Positions 47,901 through 57,027 of a DNA stretch of 64,000 bases are shown here, piece after piece. This stretch comes from Bifidobacterium miconisargentati. Its GTDB lineage: Bacteria > Actinomycetota > Actinomycetes > Actinomycetales > Bifidobacteriaceae. A program made the translations under genes and the position numbers. The notes under the pieces are model-generated. The model did not search any database. It was not told where the DNA came from and saw only the letters and a list, made by a program, of their open reading frames with translations. Position 1 is the stretch's first letter. Each line of letters opens with the position of its first letter. The stretch lies in NCBI RefSeq assembly GCF_019331675.1, contig NZ_JAHBBJ010000016.1:1-64000 (forward strand), written 5' to 3'.

Positions 47901-50900
47901 GCGGCCGTGTTCGGACGCAGCGTGATCTCGTCGTCGCGCGCGTACACGCCGGAGCTGGAGGAGCTTTGGAACACGCCCACGCGGATCTGTGCCTGGGCGC
48001 GCTGGCCGGTCCAATCCTCCACGGCGTAGGAGAAGGTGTCGGTGCCGGAGGAATCGGGGTACGCCTCGTAGATCAGGTAATCCGAGCCGACTTCGGAGAT
48101 GCGGCCCAGGCTGGGGGCCTTGTTGCCCAGGCCGAGGAGCTGGTCGTCGTCCCCATCCACGTCGATGCCGGTCAGCGTGATGGGGATGCGCACCTTCTGC
48201 CCTGCGGCCACCTGGGCTTCCGTGTCATGCGGGGTGGGGGCTGCCTTGCCTTCGGCGTTGCGTGCGTGCACGGAGATGGTGATGGTGGCGGAGGCCACGT
48301 TGCCGAGGTTGTCCTCCACCGTGTAGGTGATCGGGAACGTGCCCGTTTCCTCGGATGCCTGATAGCGCACCGTGTCCCCGGACACGAAGGCCAGTCCCTT
48401 GAACGTGTTCTTGTCGTACTGCAGGTTGTTCTTGAGCTTGACCGTGGTGCCGTCCGGATAGGTCACATGGTCAAGCGCATCCACCGAGACGATGCCTCCC
48501 GCACGTACCTGCGCGTTGACGTTGGCGGCTTTCGGCACCGAATTCGAGGAGGTCAACGCCGGCGGCTGCAATACGATGGTGCCCTTGGCCGTGCCCGAGG
48601 CGTTGGCAACCGTATAGCTGATGGCCACCGGACTGGTGGGCACCTGACGTGCGGTGATGTACACGCGCTTGTGGCTCACGAGCCCCACTTTGATGCCGGA
48701 GCCCGCGGGGGCGCTCACCGTGGCCACCGACAGCACGCCGCCCATCGGATCCACGTCGTTGGCGAGCGGCTCCACGATCGCGGTGTTGTCCGCGCCGAGC
48801 AGTGCCACGTCGTTGGCGGCCACCGGCTTGGCGGCCTCGCCCTCGACCGGCTGCACCTCCACCCGTGCCAGACCGGTGGCGGGCACCGACCCCTGCGTGA
48901 TGGTGTACGGCACGTAGTAGGTGCCTGGCTTGGCGGCTTTGAATGAGATGGTCATATCCGCCGTATTGGCGGCTGTGGAGGCTCCGTCCGGCGTATCCAC
49001 CTGGCTCAGCTGCGCGGGTTCGCTGGATGTGCCGTGCACGTAGGAGGCCAGCGTGATGGTGGTGTCCGTATTGGGCGTGGTGGTTTTGGCGATCGGGTCG
49101 ATGACCGCCGAAAGCGTGTTCGCCGGTTTGATGGAGAAGTACACCAGGCCGGTGCCGCTGGCCCGTCCGTCCGAAACGGTGAGTTCCACGCCCACGCGGC
49201 CGGAGGCCAGGGCGCCGGTGTTGAAGGTGAGCTGGCCGTCCGCGCGGGTGGAGACCTGCACCTGATCGGTGTTCTGCGGCACCGCGGAGATCAGGGTAAG
49301 CGGATCACCGTCCGGGTCGGTGAAGCTGCCCAGCGCGTTGGCGGTGTAGCTGGCGCCCTGCTCCACGTCGATTTCCGGCGGGGTATCGAACTGGAGCGGC
49401 GCCCTGTTCTCCGAACCGGTCAGGTTCACGGTCACGGTGGCGGAGGAACTCTGGCCGCGGCCGTCGGTGATGTCGTAGGAGAAGGTCGCGGTGCCGGAGG
49501 ACGCGGAGGAGGCGTCCAGCTGCAGGAACCGGCCGTCGTAGATGGGGGAGACGGTGATGTTCTCGCCGCTGGGCGCGCCCACCTTGGTGATGCGCAGCAC
49601 GGAGCAGTCGGTCTGTTCGTCGTTGCGGAGCACGTCGAGGATCTGTTCGGAGCCGGCTCGGGCGCCGATGGTGTCGTCCACGGCCTTGATCTGACCGGAT
49701 TGGGCTGAGCAGGTCTTCGAGAAATCGCGGTGGTTGTTGGCCGAATCGGTGTTCTGCTCCTCCTTGGAGGTCTGTTCGGTCTGGATGCGGTTCCACTGGA
49801 TCTTGATGACCTTGGTGGAGTCCTCGGGATTCCACACGTTGCCGTTGATGACGTCATTGAGCACGGCAAGGCGATGATTGGTGCGGAACACCAGCTGCGA
49901 GGTGGTGTTCACCGCGTCGAGGGTCTGCAACTTGCCGTCCGTGTCCGTGGGGGAGCAGACGCGCACGTAGTTGCTGACCTTCTGGCTCCAGGCGGCCATG
50001 ACGCAGCCGTTCAACGAGACCGGCTGCGCGGCCTCGCCCTTGCCCCCGTTGGCCAGGAACACGGGTTTGGCGCCGGATTTCAACCTGACCAGAGCCAGAC
50101 CATGCGGTGAGGAGGCCGCCACCCAGTCGGTTTGGCGGTCATCGGTGGGTGGTGCCTGAAGCGTGAGCTTGCCGGTGGTGTCCACGGTGGCCTTGCCGCC
50201 CTTGAACAGAATGTCGGTGCCGGAGGCGATCACCGGCGTCTCGTCGACGACGGTGAAACTGTCCGCCGTTTGCTGCCGGCCGCCGGTCAGGGATCCGATT
50301 TCCTGCGGGCTGCCGCCCGCATCCTTGATGCGCAGGACCATGCCGTCCGATGGACGGTAGCCGTAGACCTCGCCCGTATGGGTCACGACGATGCGCCCGC
50401 CCGAGCCGAGCTCCATCTGCGGATCCGAGGCCGTGGGGGAGACCGTATCGAGATGCAAGGACTGGCCGGTCCACACATTGCCGGTCTTCTCATTGAGGAA
50501 GGCCACCGTATCTCCGCCCATCATGGTCGTGGTGTTGGCGCGGGTGTCGGTCTTCGCGTCGGTGCTGACGGTGGAGGCCTTGATGGACGATGCCCTGTTC
50601 GGCTCGGCCAGGATGGTGTCGCTGTTATGCTGCGCCACGTCGAATCGGGGTGCGGAGGAGGCGATGCCGGCATCCGCCTCACGGTTCTTCACATTGAAAC
50701 GCGCGGCTTTCCGATTGTTCAGGGACGTGACCCACACGGTGCCGTCGTCAAGCTGGATATGCCGTCTGGTCACCGTGCTGACGATGACCGCGCCCGCCAC
50801 CAGGCCGATGAGCAACAGCAGCGTGAGCACGGGCATGGTCCATGTATGGCTGCCGGACGGCAGCAGACGACGGAATGCGGCGCCGATGCGACGCCTGCGA

Positions 50901-50926
50901 TCATATGATCGGGCTGATCTGGCCAT
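44948..50926 (-). CDS. Giant FN3/Ig-like surface protein
   Basis: The 1992-residue protein has a basic N terminus, one membrane helix (~33-54), a ~350-residue extracellular region that looks beta-propeller-like, then about ten tandem Ig/cadherin-like modules (~440-1500), and at least two fibronectin type III modules (~1510-1700; PEPPLLSPVGG...ITEYRVDW, then VPTAPTNVTVTGG). The C terminus has Cys pairs and further beta modules. There is no LPxTG, so the N-terminal helix anchors it with type II topology. In bifidobacteria this FN3 protein is the named surface component of the PFNA cluster and has been proposed to bind host molecules. It follows the kinase gene by 85 bp. Confidence 0.9.
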   Translation of the reverse strand: MARSARSYDRRRRIGAAFRRLLPSGSHTWTMPVLTLLLLIGLVAGAVIVSTVTRRHIQLDDGTVWVTSLNNRKAARFNVKNREADAGIASSAPRFDVAQHNSDTILAEPNRASSIKASTVSTDAKTDTRANTTTMMGGDTVAFLNEKTGNVWTGQSLHLDTVSPTASDPQMELGSGGRIVVTHTGEVYGYRPSDGMVLRIKDAGGSPQEIGSLTGGRQQTADSFTVVDETPVIASGTDILFKGGKATVDTTGKLTLQAPPTDDRQTDWVAASSPHGLALVRLKSGAKPVFLANGGKGEAAQPVSLNGCVMAAWSQKVSNYVRVCSPTDTDGKLQTLDAVNTTSQLVFRTNHRLAVLNDVINGNVWNPEDSTKVIKIQWNRIQTEQTSKEEQNTDSANNHRDFSKTCSAQSGQIKAVDDTIGARAGSEQILDVLRNDEQTDCSVLRITKVGAPSGENITVSPIYDGRFLQLDASSASSGTATFSYDITDGRGQSSSATVTVNLTGSENRAPLQFDTPPEIDVEQGASYTANALGSFTDPDGDPLTLISAVPQNTDQVQVSTRADGQLTFNTGALASGRVGVELTVSDGRASGTGLVYFSIKPANTLSAVIDPIAKTTTPNTDTTITLASYVHGTSSEPAQLSQVDTPDGASTAANTADMTISFKAAKPGTYYVPYTITQGSVPATGLARVEVQPVEGEAAKPVAANDVALLGADNTAIVEPLANDVDPMGGVLSVATVSAPAGSGIKVGLVSHKRVYITARQVPTSPVAISYTVANASGTAKGTIVLQPPALTSSNSVPKAANVNAQVRAGGIVSVDALDHVTYPDGTTVKLKNNLQYDKNTFKGLAFVSGDTVRYQASEETGTFPITYTVEDNLGNVASATITISVHARNAEGKAAPTPHDTEAQVAAGQKVRIPITLTGIDVDGDDDQLLGLGNKAPSLGRISEVGSDYLIYEAYPDSSGTDTFSYAVEDWTGQRAQAQIRVGVFQSSSSSGVYARDDEITLRPNTAATVPVAQNDISGDNTDLTVDKTVKAQGISGVNVQDNMIAFTTPANATTAYIAYTVKDKAGLSDTATLTVNVDPNAAIEPPTAYDYRVPSAATIDKKSVDVDISQWIANPSGTVDELEVGVHPSAADHARVKGGKRSTVITVDLTSQARAVPYTVTNTTHHITSTAFIQVPAYGVFPPTLRPKAPELKVNSRETITININDYVRVGAGKEPHIESFGSVSATKASNSDLYANDHTLKFTAVDNYSGPASITFTATDGKPGTDKNRIINSAVITLQITIVGKDVPPPTFTSSTIDVEAGADPKTIDLKALTHAPAGFESEAARYTYAGGTSSSDQITAKLSGNGSLQISATKEAQPGTTATVPVQINYEKGTVNAGVTVRVVASSRSLARISAKTLQLKAGSGDSVDVLADAYNPFPDSPLTVVACKADDSTKLTVDACDPSGRISITAASDIGASTSTVLVTVEDGSKVKERQVTGTITVSVIDRPEPPLLSPVGGEPQNGSVTLTWTPGAANGSPITEYRVDWTGGAEGSKSCGAVTSCQITGLTNNKPYSFTVSARNEVGWSKPSASVEATPDRVPTAPTNVTVTGGNKTATVSWDTPKGDFGAVDNYSVTISGAGAPQTKETNGTANKITFTFPNGDIKDGTTVTATVKAHNAINWGAESAPSEAADVWGDPDAPTIDLSNKDEEVTARITLGDNHNAGCQAIVFGGDTEGSLSCSEDSTTFTVHESDLNQSKITVTATVKPKRTPSDPETGKASFTPVYEVQQPTNVRTSGSGSTCTVRWSKQGLVQSFNVTADGLGSTTAGKNETSATFSMDPWATCGTASVEQVFNGETSDPVSGGPSGSPYVYEVKAKITAPSSLKWGDSKDVVEVSGGSVDTYGKDARYQIVINGQAFDWTPGRPLDVTDLDIDDDDDYRWSVKVTSTEGLSGLNNTVSGGTVRGTRPGVEPDTDGEASTSSFKSRSSTHALIRSPWILGLARTPGR

Positions 50927-51011
50927 CTGGTCTTCCCCCTGACCTTCCTGCTCTCTGTGGTGCCAGTCTAGTGGTGCCGGCGTGTGGTTTCAATGCGTAT
51001 CGATGACGGGA

Positions 51012-52433
51012 CTACTGCGGTTTGGCCGCGCAGGCGATTGCGGGATTCGCGGACATCTGACGGCTCTCGCGCACGATCGACACCTGGATGCAGGTCTGCG
51101 CACCATCCTGCGCGTCCACGGTCACCTGGGTGTCCTTCGTGGTGGTGGTCGCGGCGCTCTGATCGGCCGTACTGCCCTGCATGATCGCCCACGCATAGGT
51201 ATCGCCGTCCTGTGGGTCGGGATTGGTCCAGGTGAAGGTCACGGAGGAACCGTCCTGCGCGTACGATCCGGTGACGTTCTCCGGCGAGGGCACTTGCGCG
51301 TTCGCCGTATCGGTGATCACGTCGTCGTCCTGTCCGTTGCGATCGCCGTCGTTATCCGACGTGCCGGGCGTCGCCAGCTGCCGGGCATCCGAACCGGCGG
51401 CGCTGTCCATGCGAGGCAACACCACGAACGCGAACACCAGCCCCACGGCCGTCAACGCCGCCACGATGGAAGCCGCGATGGCCACGGGCTTGCCCCAATG
51501 ACGTGGCGCGGCCGCCATCTGGCCGGTCTGATCCGTGACCCTGCGGCGACGTTCGATATCCTTCGGATACGGCGGCATGCCCTCCACCGTGACCGGCGTG
51601 GCATGACCGTAATACGCGAACTGCACGCGCTGCATGGCCCGCGCGAACTCCAGCGCCGAGTAGTAGCGTTGATCGGGATCCTTGTTCAACCCGCGGCGCA
51701 GCACGTTCTCCACCTCGGCCGGCACGTCCGCGCGGTTGATGCGCGGCAGTGGCTGGTTGATGATCAGGCTGATGAGCTCCGACTGCGAACGCGGACGATA
51801 TTCATGCTGATATGGCGAGCACCCCACCAACAGCGCGTACAACGTGGCCGCCAACGAGTAGATGTCGGCCGCCTCCGAGCCGTTGGTCAGATGCTGCAGC
51901 ACCTCCGGCGGCGCCCACGGCGGCGAGAACCCCGTCTCGGTACGGTCGTAGACATCGGTGGAAATGCCGAAATCGGCCAATACCGGCAGCCCCTGCGACG
52001 TGATGAGGATGTTGCTGGGCTTGATGTCGTGATGGATGATGTTGCTGCGATGCGCGGTGAACAGCGCGCTCGCCAGCTTGATGCCGAGATCCAGCACCTG
52101 TTCGCAGGTCAGCGACTGGGCCTTCATCATGCTGTTGTAGGTGCCGCCCGGAGCGTATTCCACCACGATGAACCCATGACCGTCCGAGGTGACGCCCGCG
52201 TCATACACCGGCAGAATATAAGGATGCGATGAAAGCTTGGCCATGAAATTGGCCTCGCGGTTGAACAGGGCCGCCGCCTGCGGGTCAAGGGTCTTGGCGC
52301 TGACCTTGACCGCCACCGGGCGGGCGGGCATGCGCTGGTGATACAGGTATACGGTCGCCGTGGCGCCACTGCCCAGTGTCTGGACGAAATCATAGCCGGG
52401 CAGCTTCGGTGGCCGGCTCGGTGCATTGGCCAT
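51012..52433 (-). CDS. Membrane Ser/Thr protein kinase (Hanks type)
   Basis: The 473-residue protein has a cytosolic kinase domain (~14-275), a juxtamembrane stretch, one membrane helix (~318-342) and an extracellular ~130-residue domain. Kinase elements: Gly-rich loop GSGATATVY from 21, ATP-anchoring Lys43, catalytic HDIKPSN with Asp136, DFG with Asp154, and APPEVL. The extracellular part has a fibronectin/Ig-like pattern (SVTFTWTNPDPQDGDTYAW) and two Cys. It fits Pkb2 of the bifidobacterial PFNA cluster. The ATG at 52433 has GAGAGGGAA upstream. It is the first gene of the minus-strand cluster and divergent from the helicase-nuclease operon. Confidence 0.93.
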   Translation of the reverse strand: MANAPSRPPKLPGYDFVQTLGSGATATVYLYHQRMPARPVAVKVSAKTLDPQAAALFNREANFMAKLSSHPYILPVYDAGVTSDGHGFIVVEYAPGGTYNSMMKAQSLTCEQVLDLGIKLASALFTAHRSNIIHHDIKPSNILITSQGLPVLADFGISTDVYDRTETGFSPPWAPPEVLQHLTNGSEAADIYSLAATLYALLVGCSPYQHEYRPRSQSELISLIINQPLPRINRADVPAEVENVLRRGLNKDPDQRYYSALEFARAMQRVQFAYYGHATPVTVEGMPPYPKDIERRRRVTDQTGQMAAAPRHWGKPVAIAASIVAALTAVGLVFAFVVLPRMDSAAGSDARQLATPGTSDNDGDRNGQDDDVITDTANAQVPSPENVTGSYAQDGSSVTFTWTNPDPQDGDTYAWAIMQGSTADQSAATTTTKDTQVTVDAQDGAQTCIQVSIVRESRQMSANPAIACAAKPQ

Positions 52434-52563
52434 AGTCTTCCCTCTCTCGGGCGCGGATGCGTCTCCACGGCATCCGCTCACTTACCATACAGCCGACGAT
52501 ACCGCCGAATATTGCGGGCGGTAAAATTTTTCCCTCCCCAAAAACCGGGGTTAGGCTTGAGCC

Positions 52564-55500
52564 ATGACTGACGGATTGCATGCTTCGGACCTGCTGGACG
52601 GCCTTGACCGCGACGGCGCGGCAAGGCTGGTGATCGGTGCGCCCTGTTCGGGCAAGACCGAGTTCGCGCTCGCCGTGTTGGAGGACGGCCTGCGCCGTTA
52701 CGGCACCGCCGGCGCGGTGATGGCCGTATCCGGTCGTGTCGCCGCCGACGCCTTGGGCAACCGCGTGGTCCGTGATTTGGGGGCTTCCGGGCAGGCCAGG
52801 CCGGTCACCACATTGGGCGCGGTGGCCTTCCGCGCCATATCGGCCGCGCGCAGGGGCGAGGGGCTCGTGGCCCCGAGGCTGCTCAACGGCGCCGAGCAGG
52901 ATGCCTTGTTGCGGCAGGTCATGGCCGTGCATGTGGGGCATGCCGTATCCGGAGACGATTGCGCCACCTGCGCGCTGCTGCGCGGGTACTTCGCCCAGAA
53001 CGACTGGGCCGGGCTGGTCCATGAAGCCGCGGCGGAGGTGTCCGTGCAAGGGGGTTCCGCCGGTTCGGGGGACTCGGGCGCGGGCTCCACCAGCGCGAAC
53101 ACCTTCGCGCAAGGCATTTCGGATGCTTTCATCGGCCAGTTGCGAGACATGCTCGCCCGTTTGGACGAACTCGGCATCGGGGCGGCGGAGGAACCTCGCC
53201 TGCTGGGCGCCGCCGCGGCCGATGCGAGACTGAGCGTCCAATGGAGTCTGGCATTCGCGTTGCGGCGTGAATATATCGCCGCGCAAGGTGAGGCATATCC
53301 GGGCCAATACCGTTTGGACGCCTCCTATCTTCTGGTGGCCGGCGCCCGCGCGGTGCATGACATGGTTGCCGCGCATGCCGGGGAGGGGAAGACCCCATCC
53401 GGCGATGAGCCGGAATCCGGTGCCTCCGCAGCGGTTCGCGGGCAGGCCGATTCATGGTTGCGGTCGCTTGACGTTCCCGAACTGCTGGTGGTCGACGACG
53501 TCCAGGACACCACGTTGGCGGGAATCCGATTCCTCGAGGAGCTCGGCAGGGCCGGTGTGAAGCTGGTGCTGGTGGGAAACCCGGATGAGGCCGTGCAGAC
53601 CTTCCGCGGCTCATACCCCGAATACCTTATGCGGCGCATCGTGAACGGGCCATTGCATGCCGTCGAGATGGCATTGACCCGTGCCTCGGGCACAGGACTT
53701 CTCCCGTCCGTCCGGGACATATCGGAGTGGACCTCCGCCATCGCCGAGAAGGATGGTCTTCCGGAATCCGGTGGGGAAGCTGCCGATCCCGGCGCATCGG
53801 ATATCCCCGAGGCCTGGCGTTCCGGTGCCAGGGCGGCCGTGGCCGCATCCCGCGTCTCGCTGTCGATTCCCTCGCCGGAAGAGGAGCCGCTGCCACTGGC
53901 CAAAAGGCCAGAGAAGCTGACATGCGCTTTGCGGACAGGCCTCGCCGATTCCTCTGGTGATACCAAAAGCGCTGCGGACGGCGGCGGAGCCGATGCCGTT
54001 CCGACCGATTCCACGCTGTCCGCCGAACTGTACCGTTCACCCCGCGAGGAGCTGGACGACGTGGTCTGGCGCATCAAACGCGCGCATCTGGACCGTCAGG
54101 TGCGCTGGAACGACATGGCGGTCATCGCGCATGACAACGCCACCGTCCGTCTCTACGGGGAACGGCTGCGCCGCGATGGCGTGCCGGTGCGGTACTCGTC
54201 GGTCACCCGCCCGCTGAAGGACGAATCCTTCGTGCAGGGATTGTTCGCTCTGACCGAGCTGGCACTGCTTCGTCATGAGGGCATCGCCGATTGCCGGATG
54301 AGCCTTGGCGAGATCGCCTCATATGTGCGTGCGCGGGTCACGGCGGTGGTGAACAGTCCGCTGCTGACCGTCGGGGCCAAACCCGGCACCGGCGGCCCGG
54401 CCCGTCTGGCACCCATCGAATCGGCGCTGGAGGCATTGGAATCATTGTCGGCGCTCGCCGGAGAGGACACCATGCTGTCCGGGCTGGCGGCAGCCTGGCA
54501 GACACTGCGTGAAACATACCGTGAAACGCATTGTGATGGTGGCGCAAGCCGTGAAACGTCTCGTGAAACACAGGCGGGCAGCGTGACGGTGGATGACAGC
54601 GTCATCCACGGCCCATCGGACGGTGATCTGGCCTTCGGTGCCGATGCGCTGTTCGTGATGCTCGCATTTGACGCGCCGCAGGCACCGTCGGATGCCGTCA
54701 TCGAGGCCGTCGGCGAGGTGCTGGGCAAGGACCCCCAAGCCCGGGCGTTCGACCGCCTGTGGACGCTGGTGGATGTCGTCAATCACGGATTGCTGCGATT
54801 GCCGCCCGATCAGCGCCGCCGTCCGTCCTATGTGCTGTCCCTCGCATGGAACGCCGCAGGGGTCGCTCCGGTATGGCAGCGCGCGGCATTGGAGAACACC
54901 GATGACGGGCGCGCCGCCAATGACCGGCTCGATGCGGCCATGCGCCTGTTCCAGTTCGCCGAGGACTCCACCGCCGACAGGGACATCGCCGGATTCATGG
55001 CGCAGGTGCGCGGCATGGAGGTGCAGGCCGATTCGCTGGCGCACATCGGGCCGGTGGAGGACGCCCTGACGCTCACCACTCCGGCGGGCGCTGCGGGCCG
55101 CCATTGGCGGTATGTCTGGCTGCCGGTGATCCAACAGGACGTCTGGCCCAACCTCGCCGGACGCAACACCCTGTTCGGCGGTGAGGACCTCGCCGACCTG
55201 GTACTGCATGACGGCGCCCGCCAACCTGCCGAACCGGGGCATGACCCGCGGCTGGCCGCCGTCCTCTCCAGCGAGAAGAAAAGTCTCCTCGTGGCGCTGA
55301 CCCGCGCCTCGCGCAACGTCACCGTCAGTGCGGTATGGAATGACGACGCCACCCCTTCGGACTTCCTCTTCGGGTACCTGCCGGAGCATTACCCGCGCAA
55401 CAGGGCGCAGGCACGGTTCACGGCCGTGGGCGGCGAGACCTCCGAGACCCGGCATGAGTTCGCGGGACTGGATGCGGACGCGCGTGGACTGGTGACCGCC

Positions 55501-57027
55501 GCCCGCGTGATGCTGACCACGGCCGAACCGGAGTCGCCGGAGGCTCGGGATGCCATGAAAACGCTGGCCCTGCTCGCCGAACACGGCATCGCCTCCGCTG
55601 ACCCGGATGACTGGGCCTTCATGCCGCCGCATGATGACGTGACGTCGCCTGGGGGTGAGGGAAACGAGACCGGCGTGGGCGGCGTTTCCATGGATAATGC
55701 CGCTGCTACGGCCAATGATGTCGCCAAGAACGATGGCGTCACGGCCGACGATGCGGTTGCGGATGATGGCGACGGACATTGCCCCATGGCCACGCTGTCC
55801 CCGTCCGCCGTGGACAACCTGTGGGCCTGCCCGGTCTGCTGGATGCTGGAAAACCGTTTCGCTGGCCCCCGTCCGGGGTCGGTGGCCACCGGTTTCGGCA
55901 CGCTCATCCACGCGGTCGCCCAACAAGGTAGCGAGGAAGGGCTGGACCGGCTGGACGAGCATTCCGAATTCATGGAGACCCTGGGGCTGGACGGCTCATC
56001 CACGCCAAGTCAGCGCATCGCCGCGGTCGCCGCACGACTGGACGCCATCTATCAGGAGAAACGCTCGGATCCCGAGTCCATCGCCGATACGCGCGATCGG
56101 TACGCCGCCATGCGCAAGGACGACTCCGCCGCGGACATGCTGGCCAACATCGCCGACTATTTCGTGGCCGGCAACGGCAGCCCCTCCTCCTATTTGGGCA
56201 GGAACGCCGAAGCCGTACGACTCGGCCGACTCGATCACGTCGACTGCGAACGGGAATTCGCCGCCCGCTTCGACCTGAACGACATCCTCGCCGCATACAA
56301 CGCCATGGAGGACATTCGGCCCATCGACCGAGCCACCTTGTTCGCATGCATGGGCGCGCTGGTGGGAGGCTGGCCGCAAGGCATGAGCGAGGACCTGACC
56401 GTGCGCCTGTCCGGCCGCATCGACCGCATGGAAACCCGTATACAGGAGGACGGCAGCACGAGCATCCGCCTCATCGACTACAAAACCGGCAAGGTGCCCA
56501 CCACCAAGCAGATCTTCAACGATTTGCAGTTGGTGTGCTACCAGCTCGGACTGACCTTCCCCGAAGGACGGGCGCGCGGTGCCAAGGCGCTCGCCGCCAT
56601 GCCGTACATCGCGCAAAGCGAACTGTTCCACGTCGCCCAGAACACCGCCCCGGCGCAAAGCTACGCGCCGGAAGGCGTCTTCCAACCGCCGCTGTTCCGA
56701 AACGGCGCATTGAACGAGGAGCCGTTCACGCCGCGCTTCCACTACAAATCCCCGGACACGTTCTATGACGTGCCGTGGCCCGATGCCTCCACGCCGCCGG
56801 AAGGCGTGAGCGGCGAAGACTGGGAACGGTTCACCAACCTCGCCGGCACGCAGGCGATGTGGGCGCTGACCATGATCGCCCGCGTGTTCTACGCTGCCGC
56901 CGCCAGCCGGTCCGAGGCGATCACGGCCCATCCCCAGCCCACGCATGTGGCGTTCTGCCGCATGAAGCACATCTGCCCGGCCTGCGCGGGGCAGATCGAC
57001 ACCGTATTCGAAACGAGGCAAGCATGA
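52564..57027 (+). CDS. AdnA/AddB-like helicase-nuclease subunit with Fe-S type nuclease
   Basis: The 1487-residue protein is one half of a recombination helicase-nuclease that resects double-strand breaks. N-terminal Walker A is GAPCSGKT (25-32). The Walker B/DExx position reads VVDDVQD, so Asp replaces the canonical Glu-containing DEYQD. The C-terminal RecB-like nuclease has LIDYKTGK (~1303-1310) and a Cys set (Cys1089 or 1092, Cys1465, 1471, 1474) typical of an iron-sulfur staple. It is longer than mycobacterial AdnA because of Ser/Gly/Asp-rich inserts (~390-480, ~1035-1075). TAGGCT lies 6 nt before the ATG, so a leaderless start is possible. It overlaps the next gene by 4 bp. Confidence 0.88.
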   Translation: MTDGLHASDLLDGLDRDGAARLVIGAPCSGKTEFALAVLEDGLRRYGTAGAVMAVSGRVAADALGNRVVRDLGASGQARPVTTLGAVAFRAISAARRGEGLVAPRLLNGAEQDALLRQVMAVHVGHAVSGDDCATCALLRGYFAQNDWAGLVHEAAAEVSVQGGSAGSGDSGAGSTSANTFAQGISDAFIGQLRDMLARLDELGIGAAEEPRLLGAAAADARLSVQWSLAFALRREYIAAQGEAYPGQYRLDASYLLVAGARAVHDMVAAHAGEGKTPSGDEPESGASAAVRGQADSWLRSLDVPELLVVDDVQDTTLAGIRFLEELGRAGVKLVLVGNPDEAVQTFRGSYPEYLMRRIVNGPLHAVEMALTRASGTGLLPSVRDISEWTSAIAEKDGLPESGGEAADPGASDIPEAWRSGARAAVAASRVSLSIPSPEEEPLPLAKRPEKLTCALRTGLADSSGDTKSAADGGGADAVPTDSTLSAELYRSPREELDDVVWRIKRAHLDRQVRWNDMAVIAHDNATVRLYGERLRRDGVPVRYSSVTRPLKDESFVQGLFALTELALLRHEGIADCRMSLGEIASYVRARVTAVVNSPLLTVGAKPGTGGPARLAPIESALEALESLSALAGEDTMLSGLAAAWQTLRETYRETHCDGGASRETSRETQAGSVTVDDSVIHGPSDGDLAFGADALFVMLAFDAPQAPSDAVIEAVGEVLGKDPQARAFDRLWTLVDVVNHGLLRLPPDQRRRPSYVLSLAWNAAGVAPVWQRAALENTDDGRAANDRLDAAMRLFQFAEDSTADRDIAGFMAQVRGMEVQADSLAHIGPVEDALTLTTPAGAAGRHWRYVWLPVIQQDVWPNLAGRNTLFGGEDLADLVLHDGARQPAEPGHDPRLAAVLSSEKKSLLVALTRASRNVTVSAVWNDDATPSDFLFGYLPEHYPRNRAQARFTAVGGETSETRHEFAGLDADARGLVTAARVMLTTAEPESPEARDAMKTLALLAEHGIASADPDDWAFMPPHDDVTSPGGEGNETGVGGVSMDNAAATANDVAKNDGVTADDAVADDGDGHCPMATLSPSAVDNLWACPVCWMLENRFAGPRPGSVATGFGTLIHAVAQQGSEEGLDRLDEHSEFMETLGLDGSSTPSQRIAAVAARLDAIYQEKRSDPESIADTRDRYAAMRKDDSAADMLANIADYFVAGNGSPSSYLGRNAEAVRLGRLDHVDCEREFAARFDLNDILAAYNAMEDIRPIDRATLFACMGALVGGWPQGMSEDLTVRLSGRIDRMETRIQEDGSTSIRLIDYKTGKVPTTKQIFNDLQLVCYQLGLTFPEGRARGAKALAAMPYIAQSELFHVAQNTAPAQSYAPEGVFQPPLFRNGALNEEPFTPRFHYKSPDTFYDVPWPDASTPPEGVSGEDWERFTNLAGTQAMWALTMIARVFYAAAASRSEAITAHPQPTHVAFCRMKHICPACAGQIDTVFETRQA

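Noticed and set aside
45722..48946. 1074-codon open frame on the plus strand opposite the FN3 gene
   Set aside because: It is antisense to a clear Ig/FN3 protein, its translation is Gly/Arg/His/Val-rich without domains, and it has no ribosome site. It is a by-product of GC-rich third positions.
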